From Streptococcus suis (GTDB lineage: Bacteria > Bacillota > Bacilli > Lactobacillales > Streptococcaceae), in assembly GCF_024509525.1 (NCBI RefSeq), contig NZ_JAMWEM010000004.1, forward strand, positions 186,001 through 250,000: a stretch of DNA of 64,000 bases. Reading direction: 5' to 3'. The notes under the pieces are model-generated. The model was not told the DNA's origin. It searched no databases and saw only the letters and a program-made list of their open reading frames with translations. A program made the position numbers and the translations under genes. Shown piece after piece: positions 17,135-26,286 of this stretch (its first letter is position 1; every line of letters begins with the position of its first letter).

Positions 17135-19387
17135 ATGAACCTATCAACTATATTCCAACAACTCCCCCAAAATGCTCCAATTTTACAAGCCACCTTTGGT
17201 TTGGAACGGGAATCCTTACGAATAAATAGCGACAACCGCGTGGCTCAAACGCCACACCCTAAAAAATTAGGCTCACGCAGTTTTCACCCCTATATCCAGA
17301 CCGATTACAGCGAGCCACAACTAGAATTGATTACACCCGTGGCTCATTCTACCAAGGAAGCCCGTCGTTTTCTTGGGGCTATTACGGATGTAGCAGTTCG
17401 TTCCATGGACAAGAGCGAGTATCTCTGGCCTCTGTCTATGCCTCCTATGATCGCAGAAGATGAGATTCAGATTGCCCAGCTAGAAAGCGACTACGAGTAC
17501 CAGTACCGTGTCGGTTTGGGTGAACGCTATGGTAAGTTGCTCCAGTCTATGTCAGGCATCCACTACAACTTCGAGCTAGGAAAGGACCTGACCAAGCAAC
17601 TCTTTGAAGCCAGCGATTACGACGACCTCATCACCTTCAAAAACGCCCTCTATCTCAAGCTGGCTCAGAATTTCCTACGCTACCGCTGGCTCTTGACCTA
17701 CCTCTACGGAGCTAGCAGTCTGGCGGAAAAAGGATTTTTGACAGATGAAATTGGCTGCGTGCGGTCCATCCGCAATTCCAACTACGGCTATGTCAACGCC
17801 CCCGATGTCCACATCTCCTTCTCTTCTTTGGAGCAATATGTGACCGACATCGAGCAGGCGGTTGCTAGCGGTCAACTGTCTGCCGAAAAGGAATTTTACT
17901 CTGCTGTCCGCCTCCGTGGTGCCAAGACCAGTCGGGACTTTTTGACCAAGGGCATTACCTACCTGGAGTTCCGCAACTTCGACCTCAATCCCTTCGAGCC
18001 TCTGGCCATTAGCCAAGAGACCCTTGACACCACCCACCTCTTTGCCCTGGCACTGCTCTGGCTTGATGACATGGAGCGGGTTGACGAGGAACTGGCAACA
18101 GCGGCAGACCTCAACAACCGCATCGCCCTCAGCCATCCCCACACTCTCCTACCAGCAGAGGCAGACGCCAACCCTATCCTGACTGCCATGAAGTCTATCG
18201 TTCAGCATTTCCGACTGGATGATTACTACAGTCAGCTCATTGCTCAGGTAGAGGCAGCTCTTCAAGACCCACGCTTGACCCTCTCTGGAAAAATAGCAGA
18301 GCAGGTTGAAGACGGGTCTTTGGAACGATTTGGCCAGCAGCAAGGTCGACTCTTCCATGACTATGCTTGGACAGCCCCTTACGCCCTCAAGGGCTATGAA
18401 AACATGGAACTCTCCACCCAGATGATTCTCTTTGACGCCATTCAAATGGGCTTGAATGTCGAGATTTTGGATGAAGAAGACCAGTTTCTCAAGCTCTGGC
18501 ATGGTGACCATGTTGAGTACATCAAAAATGGCAATATGACTTCCAAGGACAACTACGTCATCCCTCTGGCCATGGCCAACAAGGTGGTGACCAAGAAGAT
18601 TCTAGACCAGGCTGGTTTCCCAGTGCCTGCGGGAGCGGAATTTTCTAACAAGGAAGATGCCCAGCGCTATTACGGACAGGTAGCCAGCTCTGCTATTGTT
18701 GTCAAACCAAAATCCACCAACTTCGGCCTAGGTATCTCTATCTTCCAAGAGCCAGCCAGCCTTGCGGACTATGAAAAGGCCCTGGACATCGCCTTTTCGG
18801 AAGACAGCCATGTGCTAGTGGAGGAGTTCGTGGCGGGAACCGAGTACCGCTTCTTTATCCTTGATGGCAAGTGCGAGGCTGTCCTACTCCGCGTCGCAGC
18901 AAATGTCGTTGGGGATGGACAGTCAACCATCCGTGAATTAGTAGAACAAAAAAACCAAGACCCCTTGCGGGGCCGTGATCACCGCTCACCGCTTGAAATC
19001 ATCAATCTGGGTGATATCGAACTGCTTATGTTGGAGCAGCAAGGCTACACACCCGATACAGTTTTGCCAGAAGGCGTCCAAGCCTTTCTGCGTGGCAATT
19101 CCAACATCTCCACCGGCGGCGACTCTATTGATATGACCGATCAGATGGACGAGTCCTACAAGCAACTGGCCGCCGATATGGCAACTGCTATGGGAGCTTG
19201 GGCCTGCGGTGTAGATTTGATTATTCCTGACCGCTCCAGGCCAGCAAGCAAGGAAGAGCCCAACTGCACCTGTATCGAGCTTAACTTTAACCCAGCCATG
19301 TACCTGCATACCTATACCTACGCAGGACCTGGTCAGAGCATTACGCCGAAGATTTTGCGGAAGTTGTTTCCAGAACTTGACAAATAA
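17135..19387 (+). CDS. gshAB: Bifunctional glutamate-cysteine ligase / glutathione synthetase
   Basis: 750 residues, the size of fused GshF/GshAB enzymes. The N-terminal half is a gamma-glutamylcysteine ligase of the GshA type (FGLERESLRI at ~22-31, QLELITPV, MSGIHYNFELG). The C-terminal part from about residue 490 is an ATP-grasp glutathione synthetase (VVKPKSTNFGLGI, VLVEEFVAGTEYRF, CIELNFNPA). It lets the cell make glutathione in two steps from Glu, Cys and Gly for oxidative-stress defence. Typical of S. suis, S. agalactiae and related species. Confidence 0.96.
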   Translation: MNLSTIFQQLPQNAPILQATFGLERESLRINSDNRVAQTPHPKKLGSRSFHPYIQTDYSEPQLELITPVAHSTKEARRFLGAITDVAVRSMDKSEYLWPLSMPPMIAEDEIQIAQLESDYEYQYRVGLGERYGKLLQSMSGIHYNFELGKDLTKQLFEASDYDDLITFKNALYLKLAQNFLRYRWLLTYLYGASSLAEKGFLTDEIGCVRSIRNSNYGYVNAPDVHISFSSLEQYVTDIEQAVASGQLSAEKEFYSAVRLRGAKTSRDFLTKGITYLEFRNFDLNPFEPLAISQETLDTTHLFALALLWLDDMERVDEELATAADLNNRIALSHPHTLLPAEADANPILTAMKSIVQHFRLDDYYSQLIAQVEAALQDPRLTLSGKIAEQVEDGSLERFGQQQGRLFHDYAWTAPYALKGYENMELSTQMILFDAIQMGLNVEILDEEDQFLKLWHGDHVEYIKNGNMTSKDNYVIPLAMANKVVTKKILDQAGFPVPAGAEFSNKEDAQRYYGQVASSAIVVKPKSTNFGLGISIFQEPASLADYEKALDIAFSEDSHVLVEEFVAGTEYRFFILDGKCEAVLLRVAANVVGDGQSTIRELVEQKNQDPLRGRDHRSPLEIINLGDIELLMLEQQGYTPDTVLPEGVQAFLRGNSNISTGGDSIDMTDQMDESYKQLAADMATAMGAWACGVDLIIPDRSRPASKEEPNCTCIELNFNPAMYLHTYTYAGPGQSITPKILRKLFPELDK

Positions 19388-19411
19388 GCCCAGATAGTCT
19401 CTGAGCTTATT
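19383..19411 (+). terminator. Terminator after gshAB
   Basis: Arms aataagc and gcttatt with a 15-base loop, followed by a T run, overlap the gshAB stop codon and face the convergent aldolase gene. Confidence 0.6.
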
Positions 19412-19414
19412 TTT

Positions 19415-20221
19415 TTATATCTGTAAAAAACCTTCCCGTGGTTCTACCTTGAGCACCTGACAGACCTCGTACAAGTCTTTATCGCTCAAACCAGGGTATT
19501 GTTTGATGGACATGGTTTGCAGGTGAATTTTTGCGGCCTTGTCAACTGTTTCAATTAAGCCAAAGCAATCTTGAAAATCTTTTCCAGTCGCTAAAATACC
19601 ATGATAAGCCCAGACAACAATACGACAATGTTCCAATTTTTCCACACTATGCTGAGCAATCGCGAGTGTCCCGGGTAATTCCCAAGGTAAAATCCCAACA
19701 CCGTCTGGAAATACAACAATACTTTCCGTCAACACTCTCCACAAAGGTAAAGTATATTCCTTATCATCTGGTGGAGATACCAATGAATAGGCAGTTGCAT
19801 TGGGAGCGTGATTATGAACGACAACACGATGGTTAGGGTCCACCGTTAATCGCTTAGCATGAGCCAACAAATGCATATATAGCTCACTAGTCGGACGTTT
19901 TTCTTCTTCAAAGCCCCATAAAACTTGATAACCCGTTTCTGTGATCCGAATGACACCCGTATCGCGTTCTACATGGTCTTTCAAAGTTCGAAAATGACTT
20001 CCAGATGCGGTAATCAGCACATATTTACCAATCATTTCTGGCGGAATATCTGATAGTAGCACCTCTTTTTTCACACTATTATTTTTCAGATGTTCACTAT
20101 CATTTTCCGGCAAAATATAACTGACATTTCCACCGTTGTATTCATCCCACCCATGCAACCACATATCGTAAGTTAGCTGACACAAGTCTCGCATGGAGGC
20201 TGAGTTCTCAAATTCACTCAT
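19415..20221 (-). CDS. RhaD-like class II aldolase (rhamnulose-1-phosphate aldolase family)
   Basis: 268 residues from the ATG at 20219-20221 (GAAGGAG RBS). Motifs: GWDEYNGGNVSYIL near residue 29, the catalytic Glu region RPTSELYMHLLAH, the zinc HNHAPNATAYS, and the late AYHGILATGKD. These match RhaD, which cleaves L-rhamnulose 1-phosphate to DHAP and lactaldehyde. No rhamnose isomerase or rhamnulokinase is nearby, so the real substrate may be another ketose 1-phosphate. Separated from the PTS operon by a hairpin terminator. Confidence 0.8.
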   Translation of the reverse strand: MSEFENSASMRDLCQLTYDMWLHGWDEYNGGNVSYILPENDSEHLKNNSVKKEVLLSDIPPEMIGKYVLITASGSHFRTLKDHVERDTGVIRITETGYQVLWGFEEEKRPTSELYMHLLAHAKRLTVDPNHRVVVHNHAPNATAYSLVSPPDDKEYTLPLWRVLTESIVVFPDGVGILPWELPGTLAIAQHSVEKLEHCRIVVWAYHGILATGKDFQDCFGLIETVDKAAKIHLQTMSIKQYPGLSDKDLYEVCQVLKVEPREGFLQI

Positions 20222-20247
20222 TCTATTACTCCTTCCCGTCAATAAAT

Positions 20248-20274
20248 AAAAGATAGGACTCTGCCCTATCTTTT
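20248..20274 (-). terminator. Intra-cluster terminator between the two aldolase-family genes
   Basis: Ten-base arms (AAAAGATAGG / CCTATCTTTT) around a 7-base loop overlap the stop codon of the upstream gene. Partial read-through to the RhaD-like gene is possible. Confidence 0.65.
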
Positions 20275-21025
20275 ATTCAAAACCTTCGTCTTGTTTTTCT
20301 TGATTCCAGATAGGTCTTCTATGAATCAAATCGTCAATATCACCAATTCGATGACCTTTTGAATAATAGCCATCTAAAATACCTAGTTTTTGGAAAACGG
20401 TTTGCTTGTATGCAATCTCTGCATTCCATTCAACCGTATCAAGAATTTGGAGAGCTTTGTTCAAAGCCTCTTCACCATCTGCTCCCGGAGTCAAAATCAA
20501 GACCCCATGACTATCCAAAAGATACTCTTTTGGTAACTTACCATCCGTTGATAGCAATTCCTGCCGAACAATCTCTGCTAATTCTGGAGTTGTATTTGGG
20601 GCAAAATCCAACACCTTGATACACTCTACTTTTTGAGTAGATTCTGTCAGGTTTGGCATATCCAGATGACTGGTTGCCCAAAACATAGCATTGGGAGCAT
20701 GGGCATGGAAAACACATTTGATTTCAGGATTTGTCCGATAACACGCAAAGTGCATATTGATTTCACGTGTCACTTTCCCTTCACCAGCCACAACTTCCTC
20801 GGTATCATAATCTACAACCAAGACTTGCGAAGGACTGATTTTTCCATGATAAGCTTCTGACATCATAGACGGTGTCATGATAATATATTCTTTCCCTGTC
20901 TTATCTTGTGTTTTGAAGGAAAAATTCCCCCCTGCCGTATTGGTATTTTTACGATAATAGGTCAGATGAACGGCATCAGCCAACGCTTTCCTCTCTTCTG
21001 AAAATAGAATTTTTCCACTCGTCAT
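20273..21025 (-). CDS. Class II aldolase/adducin family enzyme (AraD/FucA-like)
   Basis: 250 residues. NTAGGNFSFK near residue 29, a Glu within TREINMHFACY (E~87), HAHAPNAMFW and a late DSHGVLILTPG are the metal and active-site blocks of the AraD/FucA/adducin fold. Members are ribulose-5-phosphate 4-epimerases or deoxysugar-phosphate aldolases. Starts 4 bp after the small membrane protein, so it is translationally linked to the PTS operon. Confidence 0.78.
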   Translation of the reverse strand: MTSGKILFSEERKALADAVHLTYYRKNTNTAGGNFSFKTQDKTGKEYIIMTPSMMSEAYHGKISPSQVLVVDYDTEEVVAGEGKVTREINMHFACYRTNPEIKCVFHAHAPNAMFWATSHLDMPNLTESTQKVECIKVLDFAPNTTPELAEIVRQELLSTDGKLPKEYLLDSHGVLILTPGADGEEALNKALQILDTVEWNAEIAYKQTVFQKLGILDGYYSKGHRIGDIDDLIHRRPIWNQEKQDEGFE

Positions 21026-21029
21026 ATGC

Positions 21030-21269
21030 TTACTCGTCTTTCTTTTTTCCTTCCCTCAAGGCAGCATAAATCTTTTCTGCTGTTTCTCGTTTCTCCTTTT
21101 GGCTATCGTCGTACTCTTTGAACAAAACATCATAGCCATTTCGATAGACTAGAAAGCTAATCCCAATCGCTAACAAGTTAAATACATACACTCCTGTATT
21201 TAAACCTAGCAGAAAAAGGACAACTGCCACCAATAATAAAGTTAGCCAATATGCTTTTTTAGTTTTCAT
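21030..21269 (-). CDS. Small two-helix membrane protein of the PTS operon
   Basis: 79 residues. Two hydrophobic segments (about 8-25 and 28-42) are followed by a highly charged Lys/Glu-rich tail. The start overlaps the IIC stop by 11 bp and there is no good RBS, so translation should be coupled. I do not recognise a family. Position suggests a helper of the PTS permease. Confidence 0.65.
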   Translation of the reverse strand: MKTKKAYWLTLLLVAVVLFLLGLNTGVYVFNLLAIGISFLVYRNGYDVLFKEYDDSQKEKRETAEKIYAALREGKKKDE

Positions 21270-22608
21270 AACGTTTTGACGGTACTTCTTGTGCTGTCAT
21301 TGTCTTATACAACCAAACAAAGAGTGCTAGGAAGAGAACCGCCCCTCCAATACCGAGTATATTGCCATTGAACGCTTCCGCAAACATAATGCGGAGTTCT
21401 GGCGTTTCAATAGTAGACCAAGTAATCAACTGACCTTTTTCTACCTCAACTGCACCAGTAGAATTTGCCAAACCTGTCAAAATAGGAGCAAAATATGTTG
21501 CACTGTAAAGGTAGAGCGGAAGATAGATGACACCGAGAATCATCATACGTGCCAAGTTCCCACCTGTGAGCAGGAGGCCTCCTACTGCAATAGAGTAGTT
21601 CAATACCCCCGCGATTGGCAATACGGTATTTCCTGGCAAAATGAGAGAGTAACCGATGAAGATTGGCACCATGAGGATAAGAGTTACCCATACCTCTGAG
21701 CGTCCAGCCAACAATGGCCAGTCCATACCAATATAAACTTCACGGTCATTGAAGCGTTTTTTCATAAACTCTGACATAGCATCAGCTAATGGAGAGAGGG
21801 ATTGCATAAAGAGCTTACTTACCATTGGGAATAGAGCCATGGCAGTAGCAACTTGAATACCCAAGTTCAATGAATTTGAAACGGTGTAGGCACCTGCAAA
21901 ACCTAGACAGACACCAATGATGAAGCCCATTACTGAGTTTTCAGAGAAGATACCGATTTTCTTACGAAGAGCATCTGTATCAGCTTTTTTATTCAAGAAT
22001 GGCACTTTATCCATCAATTTGTTCACTGGCAGCATGAAGACAGCAGATAGGTTCATACAGTGGGTAACCGTTACCATTGGAATACCTGTCAGGTCTTCAA
22101 TGTGTTTTTGGAACATATCTCCCATTTTCAATTCTAAAATAACCTGAATAGCTGCCACCAAGAAACCAGCCCATAAATGACCACTCACGTAATATACCAA
22201 GTAACCAGTCAAGGCTTTCCCCCAAACGTTCCACATATCCACGTTCAAGGTCTTTGTCCAATTCAAACTAAGCATCAACACATTGATAGCAATTTGAACA
22301 GCAAAGAAGGTGAAAGCAAAGGTCCAAGACCATACAATACTAGCTGCACCAGTCCAACCCAAGTCAAGTGCTGGAAGGGAGATGCCTGTATTCAAAGCTA
22401 AGGCTTCAGAAGCTGGTGATACGGCATTGGACATGAAGCCAATAATCATCCCCATACCCGTGAAGGCTACACCCAATGTAATGGCAGATATGAAAGCTTT
22501 TTTTACTTTCATCCCTACCAATAAGCCCAACACAAGAATAATGAGCGGAACAAAGATTGCGGATCCTAAATTCAATATCCATTGAATGATATCTTGAAAG
22601 ACTCCCAT
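21259..22608 (-). CDS. PTS galactitol-family permease, EIIC component
   Basis: 449 residues from the ATG at 22606-22608, seven bases after an AAAGGAG site; an ATG two codons upstream is too close to it. At least ten hydrophobic segments, with family-typical ALNTGISLPALDLGW and VYIGMDWPLLAGRSEVW. Imports and phosphorylates a sugar or polyol together with the IIB and IIA genes directly upstream. The galactitol (Gat) family also transports other substrates, so substrate is open. Confidence 0.88.
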   Translation of the reverse strand: MGVFQDIIQWILNLGSAIFVPLIILVLGLLVGMKVKKAFISAITLGVAFTGMGMIIGFMSNAVSPASEALALNTGISLPALDLGWTGAASIVWSWTFAFTFFAVQIAINVLMLSLNWTKTLNVDMWNVWGKALTGYLVYYVSGHLWAGFLVAAIQVILELKMGDMFQKHIEDLTGIPMVTVTHCMNLSAVFMLPVNKLMDKVPFLNKKADTDALRKKIGIFSENSVMGFIIGVCLGFAGAYTVSNSLNLGIQVATAMALFPMVSKLFMQSLSPLADAMSEFMKKRFNDREVYIGMDWPLLAGRSEVWVTLILMVPIFIGYSLILPGNTVLPIAGVLNYSIAVGGLLLTGGNLARMMILGVIYLPLYLYSATYFAPILTGLANSTGAVEVEKGQLITWSTIETPELRIMFAEAFNGNILGIGGAVLFLALFVWLYKTMTAQEVPSKRYEN

Positions 22609-22644
22609 TGTCATTCTCCTTTATAATGTATTTGAATTGATTCC

Positions 22645-22947
22645 TTATTTTTTAGTTGCCTCTACAATTTCTTCGTAAACACTATCGACACCCATGCCCG
22701 TCAAGAATGGCACACCTGGAAAAACAGATACACCGAGACGTTCTGCTTCTTCCAACACCTCTGTTTCTGGCTTGGCGATATAAACGTAGATGCTTGCCTG
22801 TGGCAGTTCATTTAAAATTGACTTGTAATCAACTGCCTCTACTGGATAACTAATGTTGTCATCTTCAAAACGAGTTTTTATTTTCTCTGCAATGGTTGTG
22901 CTGGTTGCAACACCACTACCGCACGCTACAATTAGTTTTCTTGCCAT
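22645..22947 (-). CDS. PTS galactitol-family EIIB component
   Basis: 100 residues. The N-terminal VACGSGVATST loop places the phosphorylated Cys at residue 9. It takes phosphate from IIA and passes it to the incoming sugar on IIC. Fits the GatB family in length and motif. Lies 13 bp downstream of IIA. Confidence 0.9.
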   Translation of the reverse strand: MARKLIVACGSGVATSTTIAEKIKTRFEDDNISYPVEAVDYKSILNELPQASIYVYIAKPETEVLEEAERLGVSVFPGVPFLTGMGVDSVYEEIVEATKK

Positions 22948-22960
22948 AAGACTATCTCCT

Positions 22961-23416
22961 TTATAAATAATGATTTAGTAGTTGATACATATCCAAAGAC
23001 GTTTCCGCTTGAATAAATTGGTGAGCAAATGATTCCTGCGAAAATATATCCATGAGTGCCGCCAACAGCCCAACCTGTCCTTTTGGATCCTTAATACCTA
23101 AGAACAAGAAATAATGACAGGTCATCTCTGAGTTATCTCCCATTTGCAACATATTTATCGGTTGACTATTTTTGACAACATAGATAAATGGTCGCTCGAT
23201 AACATGAGGATCTGTGTGCGGAATTGCAATGTTCACATAACGTGTCTTGAGACCCGTCGGAAACTCTCGTTCCCTTTCTAGTAAAGCCTCAAGGTACTGA
23301 TCTGTGACGTACCCTTTTTCTTTTAACTCCTTTCCAATTAATTGAAACAGGTCAGTATGCTCGGAAACATTACAATCCAATTGAATTAAATCAGCTTGCA
23401 ACATATCTTTATACAT
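22961..23416 (-). CDS. PTS EIIA component (fructose/galactitol IIA domain)
   Basis: 151 residues of the PTS IIA type 2 domain. The phosphorylated His is in VNIAIPHTD at residue 67. It is the first gene of a minus-strand operon IIA-IIB-IIC-small membrane protein-aldolase. The promoter upstream is consensus-like and overlaps a perfect cre. Confidence 0.9.
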   Translation of the reverse strand: MYKDMLQADLIQLDCNVSEHTDLFQLIGKELKEKGYVTDQYLEALLEREREFPTGLKTRYVNIAIPHTDPHVIERPFIYVVKNSQPINMLQMGDNSEMTCHYFLFLGIKDPKGQVGLLAALMDIFSQESFAHQFIQAETSLDMYQLLNHYL

Positions 23417-23428
23417 TTTTTCACCTCT

Positions 23429-23537
23429 TTTGTTAACTTTTTGTTAATGTTTTGTTATAATATGATTATAATAGATTTATTAACCGTTGTCAACGCTTTC
23501 AGTTAAAAATTTGTTAACTTTTTGTTAATCTTTTGTT
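23429..23537. promoter_or_regulatory. Control region of the PTS operon: promoter, cre and paired repeats
   Basis: Minus strand: TTGACA (23488-23493), 17-bp spacer, TATAAT (23465-23470), a full SigA consensus. The -35 lies inside TGAAAGCGTTGACA (23488-23501), a complete match to the cre consensus TGWAANCGNTNWCA. Two 28-bp near-identical repeats (23429-23456 and 23510-23537, one mismatch), built from TTTGTTAAC, TTTTTGTTAAT and TTTTGTT units, flank the promoter 81 bp apart and are likely DeoR operators. Confidence 0.85.
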
Positions 23538-23623
23538 GCGCAAAATGGTTTCTATCTCCCCTTAACTTATGATATGATAGAAAGTGTAAGGGGAACTATC
23601 CTGTACAGAAAGGAAGTAATATT

Positions 23624-24361
23624 ATGAAAGCTAACCGTCAAAAGGAAATCCTAGACATCACCGACCGAGCCGAAATCATTTCTTATTCGGATTTAGCCCA
23701 AGAACTCGGCGTCTCTATCATGACCATTCGACGGGATATCAATGAATTAGAAAAACAACAAAAAATCATTAAAGAGCACGGCGGAGTTCGCAAGGTGGCT
23801 CGTGTCAAACCGACCTATGAAAAATTAACACTGAACACTAAGGAAAAGGAAGAAATCGCTGTAACTGCTAATGCGATTATTCGTCCTGATAGCGTCATCT
23901 ATCTGGGGGCAGGGACAACCATTCTTTCCTTGGCCAAACACTTACGAAATGACCATAAACACATTATCACTAATAGCCTGATTACATTTAATTGGCTCAT
24001 TGACCATCACTTTAAAAATGTCCATTTGACAGGAGGAGAATTCTATCCTAAAACCGCTGAATTCCACGGTCTGCATGCAGAAAAACTAATCCAAAACTTT
24101 TCAATCGATTATGCTTTTTTGGCGACCAATGGTGTTTCTGAAAACAATATGACTACTTTTTCTCCCTCAGCTGGACGCTTGCAAAATGAAGTCATGAAAC
24201 AAGCAAAAGAAACCTATTTGGTCATCGACCATACAAAATTTGGAAAAAGTGATTCCTACATTTTTGGTAAGCTGGATCAATTAACTGCAATTATTACAGA
24301 CAAAGGTGTCAGCACTGCTACCACGGAGCACTACGAAGCATATACACCTATTATTTATTAA
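23624..24361 (+). CDS. DeoR family transcriptional regulator
   Basis: 245 residues. N-terminal winged helix (SDLAQELGVSIMTIRRDINELE, residues ~19-40) and a DeoR sugar-phosphate sensor domain with YLGAGTTILSLAKHL and TNSLITFNWL. Divergent from the PTS operon and followed by a PfkB kinase, it most likely represses both units until a phosphorylated sugar binds. RBS AAAGGAAG. Confidence 0.88.
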   Translation: MKANRQKEILDITDRAEIISYSDLAQELGVSIMTIRRDINELEKQQKIIKEHGGVRKVARVKPTYEKLTLNTKEKEEIAVTANAIIRPDSVIYLGAGTTILSLAKHLRNDHKHIITNSLITFNWLIDHHFKNVHLTGGEFYPKTAEFHGLHAEKLIQNFSIDYAFLATNGVSENNMTTFSPSAGRLQNEVMKQAKETYLVIDHTKFGKSDSYIFGKLDQLTAIITDKGVSTATTEHYEAYTPIIY

Positions 24362-24383
24362 TTAACTAGAAAGGATCTCCCCT

Positions 24384-25340
24384 ATGGTTCTGATTGTTAC
24401 CTTAAATCCCTCTGTTGACCTTCTTTATTTCGAGCCTCAATTCGTACTCGGAAAACACAATCGTTTCAATTCTTCTACTATTATGGCTGCCGGAAAAGGT
24501 ATTAATTGCTCTCGAGCTCTTTCCCACTTAGGAATCTCGGCAACCTCACTAGCTTTAGTCGGGGGAAGAACAGGAGAATTTTTCAAGCAACACTTAGCGG
24601 ACGAAAATTTTCAATCCCTCTATATACCGGTAGAAGATGAAACACGACATTCCATCACGGTCATGCACAACCAAGGAACACATACAGAAATTGTAGAAGC
24701 TGGACCTAAAGTCAGCTCAGAGTTAAAAACGATCATTTTCAACCGAATCTTAGACATTGCCAAACAAGAAAAACATTCCATTATCTCCCTTAACGGTTCT
24801 GTCCATTCTGATGATCCTGATTTTTACAACGAACTCATCACCTTGTTACGCGAAGAACTGGATTATCCTGTTACCATTGTGACTGATTTTTCACGTCAGG
24901 CCTTGTACAATATTATCCACAAAGCTCCCTATAAGCCAGACTTCATCAAACCGAATATTCATGAGTTTTCCGAGTTGGTTGGTCAGGAATTATCTTCCAA
25001 AGAAGAAGTCCTTACCCACCTACAGACTACCCCGTCACCTATTCCCTACACGCTGGTATCCTGCGGTGGTCAAGGTGCAATTGCTCAATTCAACGGCCAA
25101 CTCTACGATGTGACTGCCCCTACGATTGACTTGGTAAACCCAACGGGATCTGGTGATGCTTCTGTCGCTGGAGCGATATACGCATTTGCTAATAAGCTAG
25201 ATGATGAGAGCATTATTCGTTACTCTATCGCTAGCGGAACAGCCAATGCCATGGAAAACGGAGTCGGTGTAGCACCAAAAGAAATCGTACAAAGTTTACT
25301 AGATCAAGTCATCATTCGTCGCATCGCACACGACAACTAA
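24384..25340 (+). CDS. PfkB family hexose-phosphate kinase (1-phosphofructokinase/tagatose-6-phosphate kinase type)
   Basis: 318 residues. The start [12 protein letters not shown], the glycine-rich [16 protein letters not shown] near residue 36, and the catalytic [13 protein letters not shown] (Asp near residue 254) mark the LacC/FruK branch, which makes ketose bisphosphates from ketose phosphates. It follows the DeoR gene by 22 bp. Together with the PTS and aldolases this gives a route PTS, then kinase, then aldolase, but product identity is unproven. Confidence 0.87.
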   Translation: MVLIVTLNPSVDLLYFEPQFVLGKHNRFNSSTIMAAGKGINCSRALSHLGISATSLALVGGRTGEFFKQHLADENFQSLYIPVEDETRHSITVMHNQGTHTEIVEAGPKVSSELKTIIFNRILDIAKQEKHSIISLNGSVHSDDPDFYNELITLLREELDYPVTIVTDFSRQALYNIIHKAPYKPDFIKPNIHEFSELVGQELSSKEEVLTHLQTTPSPIPYTLVSCGGQGAIAQFNGQLYDVTAPTIDLVNPTGSGDASVAGAIYAFANKLDDESIIRYSIASGTANAMENGVGVAPKEIVQSLLDQVIIRRIAHDN

Positions 25341-25360
25341 CCTCGGAATAAACCGAGGTT
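25339..25360 (+). terminator. Terminator after the PfkB kinase gene
   Basis: Arms aacctcgg and ccgaggtt with a 6-base loop, then TTTTCTTTTT. Confidence 0.88.
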
Positions 25361-25419
25361 TTCTTTTTCAAAAAACTCTCCCTTTCCCCATTTTCCCCAC
25401 TTATGCTATAATAGTCTTT

Positions 25420-26286
25420 ATGGATAAAATTATTAAAACACTATCAAAAAGTGGGCATTTCCGTGCCTTTGTGCTAGATAGCACAGAAACCGTGAAAACA
25501 GCCCAAGAAAAACACGACACCATGGCGTCGTCCACCGTTGCTCTAGGTCGCACCCTCATTGCCAATCAGATTTTGGCTGCCAACGAAAAAGGCGATACCA
25601 AGATCACCCTGAAAATCTTGGCCAGCGGTGCTGTTGGAGCTATCATCTCCGTTGCTAATACCAAAGGTCAGGTCAAGGGCTACATTCAAAACCCAGACTT
25701 AGACTACAAACGGACGGCGACTGGCGAGGTTATCGTTGGACCACTTGTAGGAAATGGTCAATTCCTGGTTATCACAGACTACGGAACAGGTCACCCTTAC
25801 AACTCCATGACCCCCTTGATTTCTGGTGAAATCGGTGAAGACTTTGCTTATTTCCTGACAGACAGCCAGCAGACACCGTCTGCTGTGGGGCTTAATGTTT
25901 TATTGAATGAAGAAGATAAGGTCAAGGTAGCTGGTGGCTTCTTGTTGCAAGTTTTACCAGGTGCGACCGAGGCTGAAATTGCCCGTTTCGAGAAACGCAT
26001 CCAAGAAATGCCTGCCATTTCAAGCTTGCTGGCTTCTGAAAACCACATAGAAGCTCTGCTATCCGCCATTTATGGCGACGACGACTTCAAACGCCTGTCA
26101 GAAGAGGAAATCGGTTTTGTCTGCGACTGCTCTAAAGACCGCTTCCTCGATGCTCTAGCCAGCTTGCCAAAAGCGGACCTACAAGAGATGAAGGAAGAAG
26201 ACAAGAGCGTGGACATCACCTGTCAATTCTGCCAGACCCATTACCACTTTGACGAAAACGATTTGGAGGAACTCATCAATGGCTAA
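25420..26286 (+). CDS. hslO: Redox-regulated chaperone Hsp33
   Basis: 288 residues. The C-terminal zinc switch is visible as CDC near residue 237 and CQFC near 270, giving four Cys that bind zinc when reduced and form disulfides when the holdase is activated. The N-terminal part matches the Hsp33 core ([27 protein letters not shown]). Overlaps dusB by 8 bp, a conserved streptococcal pair. Confidence 0.96.
   Translation: MDKIIKTLSKSGHFRAFVLDSTETVKTAQEKHDTMASSTVALGRTLIANQILAANEKGDTKITLKILASGAVGAIISVANTKGQVKGYIQNPDLDYKRTATGEVIVGPLVGNGQFLVITDYGTGHPYNSMTPLISGEIGEDFAYFLTDSQQTPSAVGLNVLLNEEDKVKVAGGFLLQVLPGATEAEIARFEKRIQEMPAISSLLASENHIEALLSAIYGDDDFKRLSEEEIGFVCDCSKDRFLDALASLPKADLQEMKEEDKSVDITCQFCQTHYHFDENDLEELING

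Noticed and set aside
17675..18511. Long minus-strand ORFs opposite gshAB
   Set aside because: No RBS, no recognisable domain, and unusual composition; gshAB on the plus strand explains the constraint.
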